DNA of 16,574 nucleotides from JBGPYM01 sp041493205 (GTDB taxonomy: Bacteria; Bacteroidota; Ignavibacteria; UBA10030; UBA6906): contig JBGPYM010000039.1 of the NCBI GenBank assembly GCA_041493205.1, forward strand, positions 1 through 16,574. The letters run 5' to 3'. Numbering within the stretch: position 1 is the first letter of the stretch; the number at the start of each line of letters is the position of its first letter. The notes beneath the pieces are model-generated. The model made no database searches, was not told where the DNA came from, and worked only from the letters and a program-made list of their open reading frames with translations. The position numbers and the translations under genes were made by a program. Below are positions 6,868 to 12,827 of the stretch, one piece after another.

Positions 6868-8012
6868 TGCATCGCACGCATCTCATACGCCGCACCGCAT
6901 GTGTGCTGCTGCCGCTCATGACGCTTTCGTCCGTGACTCCGGTGTTCGCGGGGGGGGACGAAATGGGCTTCACCAGCTATTACTTCACCGACAGCGGTGC
7001 GAACAAAGTGGTCACCTCGTCGTTCACCCTGGCAAAGAAACTGCTCCAGATGACGACGTTTCTCATCGACATTGAGCTGGACCACGTGACGGTTCCGCCC
7101 ATCACCGCGGTGACCGGCGCGACGAGGCCGACACGACGGGCGAGCGAACCCTATGAGAAGAGCCGGGGGCAGGTCATTGTGGGCCTGGAACAGGGCTTCG
7201 GCCAGGACTGGACGATCGCGGGCAACTTCTACCGGAGCCAGGAGGTCGATTATGTCTCCAATGCGGTCGTCGGGACCATCAGCCGGGATCTGAACGACAA
7301 AAACACCACGGTGACAGTCCGGGGGCAGTACAACACCGACCGGGTGGGGAAAATACTTGAATCGGGCGACATCACCAATGCCAAGAAGTACGTGTTCACG
7401 GGCGCGCTCAACCTTACGCAGGTCCTTTCGCCCACCACCGTGCTGGATCTCTCCTATGACGTTGTCTACATGAAGGGGATGCTCAGCGACCCGTACCGCC
7501 AGGTGAAGGTGATCGACGATGCGGGCGCCACCAAAATTGTGGACGAATTCCACCCGCCGGCGCGGACCCGCCACGCAGGGAGCGCGCGACTGAGCCAGTT
7601 CATCCCCTCGATCCGTGCCTCGGTGATTGCCAACTACCGCTATTACGGCGATACGTGGTCAGTGAAGTCACATACGGGTGAGTTGAAACTGAACAAGTAT
7701 ATCTTCGCGGATCTTGTCTTCGGCGCCGACTACCGGTACTACACCCAGACCGGATCGTTCTTCTTCCAGAACCGGTACGTGGGGAGCGGATTCACGGCAG
7801 GGGGGTATCGCACCGCCGACTACAAGCTCAAGCCGTTCTCATCGAACAACTTCGGCCTGAGCCTTACGTTCATGCTCCGTGCCCTCGGGCGCGGGAATGC
7901 GGATCTGGATTTCCTGGAAAATTCATCGATCGAAGTGATGTATTTCCGCTATTTCAATTCGCTCGATTTCTCTGCGGACATCCTGCAGGGGAGCATCAAG
8001 TTTGCTATTTGA
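6864..8012 (+). CDS. DUF3570-type outer-membrane protein
   Basis: Has 382 residues. The start is the ATG at 6864, within the ATGA overlap with the DUF4266 gene; an upstream GTG at 6855 would add only three residues. The signal peptide runs to about residue 30 (VFAGG). Family blocks present include DHVTVPPITAVTGAT, RRASEPYEKSR, LSYDVVYMKGML followed by SDPYRQVKV, PPARTRHAG, ANYRYYGDTW, KSHTGELKL and DYRYYTQTG. They agree with DUF3570 proteins, which look like large outer-membrane barrels. The biochemical role is not known to me. In other genomes the DUF4266/DUF3570 pair often sits with a thioredoxin-like protein and an ApbE flavinyltransferase, which would hint at envelope redox work; neither is inside this operon, although a DsbD is encoded about 4.8 kb downstream. 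Confidence 0.85.
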   Translation: MMHRTHLIRRTACVLLPLMTLSSVTPVFAGGDEMGFTSYYFTDSGANKVVTSSFTLAKKLLQMTTFLIDIELDHVTVPPITAVTGATRPTRRASEPYEKSRGQVIVGLEQGFGQDWTIAGNFYRSQEVDYVSNAVVGTISRDLNDKNTTVTVRGQYNTDRVGKILESGDITNAKKYVFTGALNLTQVLSPTTVLDLSYDVVYMKGMLSDPYRQVKVIDDAGATKIVDEFHPPARTRHAGSARLSQFIPSIRASVIANYRYYGDTWSVKSHTGELKLNKYIFADLVFGADYRYYTQTGSFFFQNRYVGSGFTAGGYRTADYKLKPFSSNNFGLSLTFMLRALGRGNADLDFLENSSIEVMYFRYFNSLDFSADILQGSIKFAI

Positions 8013-8046
8013 GCTGATCCGACACGTAGATCAGGGGGAGGTGCAT

Positions 8047-10287
8047 ATGAAGAATCGTACGATACGAATGACGGTTGTGCTCTGGGCGGGGGTTGTCTTG
8101 CAGGCGGCCGCAGGTACGGGACCGGAAGCGCCGGAGCGCCTCGGGGCCCACTGGGCGCGCGTGCCAGACAAAGCCCGGTTTGAGTTTCTGATCGACGGAC
8201 TCCGGTCCGCCATGCCGGGGAGTCCGCTGGAGCGGATCATGCGCCGGAATGCCGGCGCGGGGGATGTTCTGTCCCTCGCAGCGCAGAGCGCCCGGAATGA
8301 TGCCTCTGCCGCGACCATCCAGGTCGCAACCCCGTTTTCCGCCGGGGCCACCTTTATCGAAGCGGACGTAAGCACCGAGCACGGCATCATCCGGCTCTCG
8401 AAGGCGGTGACGCGCGAAAAACTCGGACGGGCACTTTTCAGCACGCCCGGCCCGACCGCATCATACTATACGGCGCACTACACGCAAAGCGCTCCGTATG
8501 TGACCGCCTCCTACGTGCAGCTTGTGGTCGACCGGGCATGGAACCGGATCGTCTACGGAAACCTGAACAGGTGGATCAAGGCGTATGACAACCTGGTCGG
8601 ACCTTCGTCCATCGCCGTGGATCCCTCCGGACGCGTCTATGTCGGTGAAACCGGCCGGCAACAGGTGACCGTGCTCCGCCTCGAAGGTGCGGGGGATGAT
8701 ATCCAGCTGCACACCGCGTTCACCATCCCCGGGATCGCGTCGCCCAGCGCTCTTGCTCATAATGACAACGGCACGCCCCTGGATCCGTCGGATGATGTCC
8801 TCTACGTGGCGGATGCGGTCCGGAATGCGGTGCTCAAGTACAACCTTGGCCCTGCCGGCGCAACCCTCGCGGCGACATTTGAAGGGTTCGATTCGCCGAA
8901 TGCCGTGACCGTCGGCCGGTGGAACGGCTCCAACACCAATCTCCTCTACGTCGTGGACAACGTGGCCAAGCGGGTCCGCGTCATGGAAGACGCAGGGACG
9001 TCCCTTGCGACCGTGGCGGAATACAGGGGAGGGTACGGCGCCTACTTCACCTCCATCACGACCGATCATTTCGGCAATGTCTACCTGGCGGATAATACGA
9101 ATGCCCGCCTTTCCAAGTTGAGTTCCTCTCTCGAGTTTCTGGACGAAGAAGGGGGACCGGACGTGTACGCCGCGCTCGCGGCGGTCGACATCCCCTTCGG
9201 ACTCATCACCGTGGACGGGCAGGGAACCTACTGGGCCGGATTCGACCAGCTCTTTGCGGTCGAACGATGGTCGGAGACCAGCGGCGCGCGGCGCAGAGTG
9301 CTCGGGCTGAAGCTCAAGGATATTACATTTTCGACCGATCAAAACGCGAGCATAATCGCCGGCCGGTTCATCCTGACGGATTTCGGCGTTGTCACCGCCC
9401 GCGTCTACGATGCCGGGGGAACGCTCGTCCGCACACTCCAGCAGGGCGGCATGATCTCGGGCCGCAAGGAAATCGTCTGGGACAGGCGGAGCGATACGGG
9501 ATTGTTTGTTCCTCCGGGCGAGTACCGGTACGAGCTCGCGGCGACATCACCCTATCGCGATGATCCGGTAACCGCAGCAGCGCACTGGACCCTGCCGTTG
9601 TACTACGAAGAGCGCGGGGGGCTCGATGAGCAGCATCTCATCCAGGGCACCGCGGTGTCCGCAGTTGGCGTCTCGGCGGTCGAACACGCCGACGCAGTCC
9701 GCTACCGGTTCACCGGCCTCCGGCCGGCAGGATCGTACGCGGTGGCGGCGGAATACGTATCCCCTGACGGCACGAGCAGGCTGCAGGACATGACGGCAGG
9801 GAACGGCATACCGGTGCACCCTGCGCTGCTGGTCGGAGCGTCACCCGTTCACGTCGACTATGTGACGGTGCCGCCGCAGGCGTACGCAAACGGTGAACTG
9901 CTCCTCAGCGTCAACAGGCGCGGTGCGGGCACCGCGGTGGTTGCGCGCCTCATGCTGAAGGAAACGGGAACAGGATTCACGTCGCAACCCGATGAGAAGA
10001 TCATCCCGGTGCGCTATGCGCTGGAGCAGAACTTCCCCAATCCGTTCAATCCTTCCACGATCATACGCTATGCGCTCCCGGAGGGCGGGCCGGTCTCGCT
10101 GACCATCTTCGACGTCACCGGCAGGGAAGTCGCGCGACTGGTCAATGACACACAGCCGGCAGGATCATATGAAGTGCGGTTCGACGCCGCTGCGGTGCGC
10201 AGGGGAGGACTGGCCTCGGGGGTCTATTTCTACCGCGTGCAGGCCGGGAATTTCCACGAAACCCGGAAGATGTTGCTTGTGAAGTAG
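8047..10287 (+). CDS. T9SS-exported NHL-propeller protein
   Basis: Has 746 residues. The ATG at 8047 is chosen over one at 8002 because it follows GGGGGAGG (8034-8042) and opens a signal peptide (to about residue 23). After a 150-residue N-terminal part come about five NHL-like propeller repeats (residues about 184-430; blocks SIAVDPSGRVYVGET, DVLYVADAVRNAV, LLYVVDNVAKRV, ITTDHFGNVYLAD). An FlgD-type Ig-like domain (about 440-500; VRTLQQGG, KEIVWDRR, PPGEYRYEL) and a further beta-rich region follow. The last 90 residues are a type A Por-secretion sorting domain (NFPNPFNPST, DVTGREVARL, GVYFYRV, ending KMLLVK). The protein should cross the outer membrane by T9SS and stay at the cell surface or be released. 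As last gene of the operon, it may be a ligand-binding or scaffold partner of the haem lipoprotein. Confidence 0.88.
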   Translation: MKNRTIRMTVVLWAGVVLQAAAGTGPEAPERLGAHWARVPDKARFEFLIDGLRSAMPGSPLERIMRRNAGAGDVLSLAAQSARNDASAATIQVATPFSAGATFIEADVSTEHGIIRLSKAVTREKLGRALFSTPGPTASYYTAHYTQSAPYVTASYVQLVVDRAWNRIVYGNLNRWIKAYDNLVGPSSIAVDPSGRVYVGETGRQQVTVLRLEGAGDDIQLHTAFTIPGIASPSALAHNDNGTPLDPSDDVLYVADAVRNAVLKYNLGPAGATLAATFEGFDSPNAVTVGRWNGSNTNLLYVVDNVAKRVRVMEDAGTSLATVAEYRGGYGAYFTSITTDHFGNVYLADNTNARLSKLSSSLEFLDEEGGPDVYAALAAVDIPFGLITVDGQGTYWAGFDQLFAVERWSETSGARRRVLGLKLKDITFSTDQNASIIAGRFILTDFGVVTARVYDAGGTLVRTLQQGGMISGRKEIVWDRRSDTGLFVPPGEYRYELAATSPYRDDPVTAAAHWTLPLYYEERGGLDEQHLIQGTAVSAVGVSAVEHADAVRYRFTGLRPAGSYAVAAEYVSPDGTSRLQDMTAGNGIPVHPALLVGASPVHVDYVTVPPQAYANGELLLSVNRRGAGTAVVARLMLKETGTGFTSQPDEKIIPVRYALEQNFPNPFNPSTIIRYALPEGGPVSLTIFDVTGREVARLVNDTQPAGSYEVRFDAAAVRRGGLASGVYFYRVQAGNFHETRKMLLVK

Positions 10288-10303
10288 CAGCCCGCCGGCA
10301 TCC

Positions 10304-10341
10304 GCCGATCGCGCACCCGGACGAACGGTTGCGCGATCGGC
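10304..10341 (+). terminator. Strong hairpin ending the barrel/haem operon
   Basis: Bases 10304-10315 and 10330-10341 are exact reverse complements (12 bp) around a 14-base loop. The hairpin starts 17 bases after the stop of the T9SS-exported protein. There is no run of T after it, so it is an atypical terminator or an mRNA 3'-end stabiliser. Its position just before a new promoter (10359) fits a transcription-unit border. Confidence 0.5.
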
Positions 10342-10358
10342 AGCCCGGCGCCCTTCTG

Positions 10359-10387
10359 TTGCATTTCACTCACGTGATTACTATGTT
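10359..10387 (+). promoter_or_regulatory. Promoter of the TPR-EamA-trmH operon
   Basis: TTGCAT (10359-10364), 17 bases, then TATGTT (10382-10387). Transcription would start near 10395, about 110 bases before the preferred start codon at 10507. Its -35 box is identical to that of the promoter at 12565-12593. Confidence 0.55.
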
Positions 10388-10506
10388 CGGGATGACTCCG
10401 TGGCTGCACTGCGCGGTGCCCTCCTGCGCCGCCCATGCCGACCTGTGTGGCCGCGAACATGATCCCGCTGCCGCACATTCCTGCGCCGACACGAACACTG
10501 CACCTG

Positions 10507-11067
10507 ATGCGCACGCTTACGCTGGAAGAGATACGGCAGTGCTTCTCAACGTCGACGGATTTTAACGAGATCTTCGACGTTTTTCAGTCGGCCCTGGGTC
10601 AGAAGGTGGCTGACCTCGATTCCTACCGTCTTCTGTTCTGGAACCATTCGCTCACTCCCGATGAAGTGCGGCTCTTCGGCGAGAAACTCGCCGGAGAATT
10701 TCCCGGCCTGGCCTACGACGTATTTCTCTGGCTCGCGGGGATGTTCGAAGCAACGTACTCATCGAGCGACAACCACGAGCTTGCGGTGCACTACTACCGG
10801 AAGGCTGCCGGGGCGAATCCTGCGGCAACCGAGCCGTACCTCCGGGTATGCGACTGCTACGATCCTGACCTCTGCATCCCCCCCCTCGGCGGCCTCATTG
10901 AATTTGTTCTGACGGGCCTCGCACGCGTGCCCGATCCCTCCCCCCTGTATATGCGCCTGGCGGACCTGTACGAATACGCGGGCGATCCGGGGCAGAGCGC
11001 GTTCTGGCGCATGAAGGCCGAGGAGCGCCGGCCCCCCGCGCCGGGAGGTGCCGCACCGGCCGTATGA
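10507..11067 (+). CDS. Helical TPR-like cytoplasmic protein
   Basis: Has 186 residues and no signal peptide or membrane segment. The chain is mostly helical, with two blocks that look like degenerate tetratricopeptide repeats (HELAVHYYRKAAGANPAA, about residues 98-115, and SPLYMRLADLYEYAGDPGQ, about 151-170). It has an acidic N-terminal half and a Pro/Ala-rich tail. No specific family was recognised. TPR proteins usually mediate protein contacts. The ATG at 10507 starts a natural-looking chain, but no clear ribosome binding site is seen. In-frame ATG codons at 10435 and 10459 would add 24 or 16 residues of low-complexity sequence. The stop overlaps the EamA start by ATGA, so the two are translationally coupled. 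Confidence 0.75.
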   Translation: MRTLTLEEIRQCFSTSTDFNEIFDVFQSALGQKVADLDSYRLLFWNHSLTPDEVRLFGEKLAGEFPGLAYDVFLWLAGMFEATYSSSDNHELAVHYYRKAAGANPAATEPYLRVCDCYDPDLCIPPLGGLIEFVLTGLARVPDPSPLYMRLADLYEYAGDPGQSAFWRMKAEERRPPAPGGAAPAV

Positions 11068-11981
11068 AACAGCTCTCGGGGTATCTGATGGTAGCGACGG
11101 CGGCGCTCTGCTGGGGGCTGTCGGCAACAGCCGCCAAAGCGCTGCTGAATCAGAGCGTGAGCACGGTGCTCCTTTCCCAGACGCGTGCGACGTTTGCCGC
11201 CGCCGTCATGGCCGGATTCCTCGCCCTGTTCAGGCGGTCCCTGCTCCGGGTCCGCGCCCGCGATCTGTGGAAATTCGCGCTCCTGGGGATCGTGGGCGTC
11301 GCCGGGTCGAATTTTACCTACTATTTTGCCATCCGCGAGGGAACGGTTGCAATTGCCATCGTCCTGCAGTACACCGCCCCGCTTCTCGTTATGGCCTATG
11401 CCGCATGGACAGGCGAGGAGAGGGTCACGACGGTTAAAGTGGCGGCCGCGATTGTTACCATCGCCGGCTGCTCACTGGCTGTCGGCGGATTCGGGGAGGG
11501 GAATGTGCGCATCACCGCCATCGGGCTCGTCAGCGGCATTCTCTCCGCGTTCTGTTTCGGGTTCATGACGGTGTACACCCGGCATCTCCTGGAGCGGTAT
11601 TCCGTCTGGACCGTTACCTGCTACGCCCTCGTTGCGGCATCCGGGTTCTGGCTCGTGATCAATCCCCCGTGGACGATCGCCGCGCGAAGCCCGGACGCTC
11701 CCATGTGGGCGGCCCTTGCGGTGCTCGCAATGGTGTCCGTGCTCATCCCCCACACACTCTTCTTCGGTGGGTTGCGCCACGTGGTTGCCTCCCGCGCCAT
11801 CATCGTCAGCACCATGGAACCCGTCATCGCCATTGTGTCGGCGGCACTGGTCATCGGCGAGGCGCTCACCGGACTTCAAATCTGCGGCGCCGCCGTCGTT
11901 CTTGCAGCGATCATCGGCCTGCAAGTCCGCCGCGAACCGGGCGGGGAAGAACTCGCGGAGGAACCCGATGCCGGCAGGTGA
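11064..11981 (+). CDS. EamA/DMT-family permease
   Basis: Has 305 residues with about ten hydrophobic segments in two tandem EamA halves (roughly residues 5-140 and 150-290), the usual layout of drug/metabolite transporters in the inner membrane. Recognisable blocks are AALCWGLSATAAK near the start, the EGTVAIAIVLQYTAPLL stretch that closes the first half, and VVASRAIIVSTMEPVIA in the second. The substrate cannot be told from sequence; relatives export amino acids, metabolites or drugs. The ATG at 11064 overlaps the TPR-like gene by four bases, and the 3' end overlaps trmH by 14 bases. Confidence 0.9.
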   Translation: MKQLSGYLMVATAALCWGLSATAAKALLNQSVSTVLLSQTRATFAAAVMAGFLALFRRSLLRVRARDLWKFALLGIVGVAGSNFTYYFAIREGTVAIAIVLQYTAPLLVMAYAAWTGEERVTTVKVAAAIVTIAGCSLAVGGFGEGNVRITAIGLVSGILSAFCFGFMTVYTRHLLERYSVWTVTCYALVAASGFWLVINPPWTIAARSPDAPMWAALAVLAMVSVLIPHTLFFGGLRHVVASRAIIVSTMEPVIAIVSAALVIGEALTGLQICGAAVVLAAIIGLQVRREPGGEELAEEPDAGR

Positions 11982-12552
11982 ACGGAGGGCGGAAAAATTC
12001 CGCGGCGTGATTGCGCGCAGGCAGAGTGATCTGACGGTCGTCCTGGAGAATATCCATGACCCGCACAACGTGAGCGCCATCCTCCGCTCCTGTGACGCCG
12101 TCGGCGTGCTGCGCGTCGAGCTCCTCTACACCACCGAGAAGTTTCCGCGCATAGGACGCAAAAGCTCCTCAAGCGCGAACAAGTGGCTGGACCGTCGACC
12201 GCATCGGTCCGTCAGCGCATGTTACGCCACATTGCGGGGCGAAGGCTTCCGGATCTGCGCGACGCATCTCGGGGGGGCGCCGGTGTCCCTCTATGCGCTG
12301 GATCTGACGGGCCCTGTTGCGCTCGTCTTCGGCAACGAACACCGGGGAGTGTCGGAGGAGGCTGCCGCGCAGGCGGACCTCACGTTTCATATTCCCATGA
12401 TGGGCATGATTCAGAGCCTTAATGTCAGTGTTGCTGCGGCGGTTTCCCTCTATGAAACACTCCGGCAGCGCGTGGCCGCGGGAGGGTATGCCACTCCGTC
12501 ACTTCCGGCGGTCGAGCGTGAACGACTGTTCAGCGACTGGATCGAACGCTGA
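11968..12552 (+). CDS. trmH: tRNA (guanosine-18-2'-O)-methyltransferase
   Basis: Has 195 residues, a SPOUT-fold SAM-dependent enzyme that methylates the 2'-OH of G18 in the tRNA D-loop. RRQSDLTV near the N-terminus, HDPHNVSAILRSCDAVGV (motif 1, with Arg40), FGNEHRGVSEE (motif 2, Glu124) and IPMMGMIQSLNVSVA (motif 3, trefoil-knot SAM site) match TrmH rather than the RlmB group. It is shorter than E. coli TrmH by about 30 residues, because the extra C-terminal tail is missing. The ATG at 11968 has GGAGGA at 11957-11962 with 5-base spacing inside the end of the EamA gene. The frame is open far upstream, but no start there is supported. Confidence 0.92.
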   Translation: MPAGERRAEKFRGVIARRQSDLTVVLENIHDPHNVSAILRSCDAVGVLRVELLYTTEKFPRIGRKSSSSANKWLDRRPHRSVSACYATLRGEGFRICATHLGGAPVSLYALDLTGPVALVFGNEHRGVSEEAAAQADLTFHIPMMGMIQSLNVSVAAAVSLYETLRQRVAAGGYATPSLPAVERERLFSDWIER

Positions 12553-12564
12553 GGCGGGTGCGCC

Positions 12565-12593
12565 TTGCATTGGCTCCCTCAAATCTCTATATT
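12565..12593 (+). promoter_or_regulatory. Promoter of the small-protein-dsbD operon
   Basis: TTGCAT (12565-12570), 17 bases, TATATT (12588-12593). Transcription would start near 12600, about 80 bases before the GTG at 12682. A weak 5-bp hairpin (12552-12565) overlaps the trmH stop and touches the -35 box. It is too small to count as a terminator. Confidence 0.6.
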
Positions 12594-12681
12594 GGGCGGG
12601 GGCAACAATCCCGTTGCGATGACGTATACACGGTGACAGTATCTCACCGCCCCCACTGACCAAGCAGCAGGAATCGGGAAC

Positions 12682-12819
12682 GTGAATTTCCTCGGCCTGA
12701 ACATCATTCTCATAGGCGTCGTCGCACTTGTGATTTTCGGGTACCTCATTCTCCTCATCCGCAAGCGATGGAAGAAAAACTTCCTTCATGACGTGGATGA
12801 CAAGGGGAAGGGGCCCTGA
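12682..12819 (+). CDS. 45-aa single-pass membrane protein
   Basis: The GTG-initiated frame encodes 45 residues: an N-terminal hydrophobic helix from about residue 3 to 26 (NIILIGVVALVIFG...), a basic stop-transfer RKRWKK, then a short polar tail with HDVDDKGKGP. This suggests an inner-membrane protein with its C-terminus in the cytoplasm. AGGA at 12669-12672 lies 9 bases upstream, and the promoter at 12565-12593 is correctly placed. It ends 8 bases before the dsbD ATG, so the two are likely co-translated. I recognise no family. A role as an accessory subunit of the DsbD-type transporter, or simply as a leader for its translation, is inference. Confidence 0.65.
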   Translation: MNFLGLNIILIGVVALVIFGYLILLIRKRWKKNFLHDVDDKGKGP

Positions 12820-12827
12820 CGCTGTCC

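Noticed and set aside
5230..7574. Long minus-strand open frames (260 and 364 codons) opposite the haem lipoprotein and DUF3570 genes
   Set aside because: Both lie opposite well-supported genes. Their products are rich in Arg, His and Val without family motifs, as expected for antisense shadows.
8002..8046. Upstream ATG at 8002 for the T9SS-exported protein
   Set aside because: It would overlap the DUF3570 gene and bury the signal peptide behind 15 residues. The ATG at 8047 has a strong ribosome binding site and is followed by the signal.
8461..9342. 293-codon minus-strand open frame opposite the T9SS-exported protein
   Set aside because: It is a shadow frame opposite NHL repeats, with no start signal and no recognisable domain.
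12552..12565. Hairpin at the trmH stop as terminator
   Set aside because: The stem has only 5 bp, there is no U-run, and it overlaps the next promoter.
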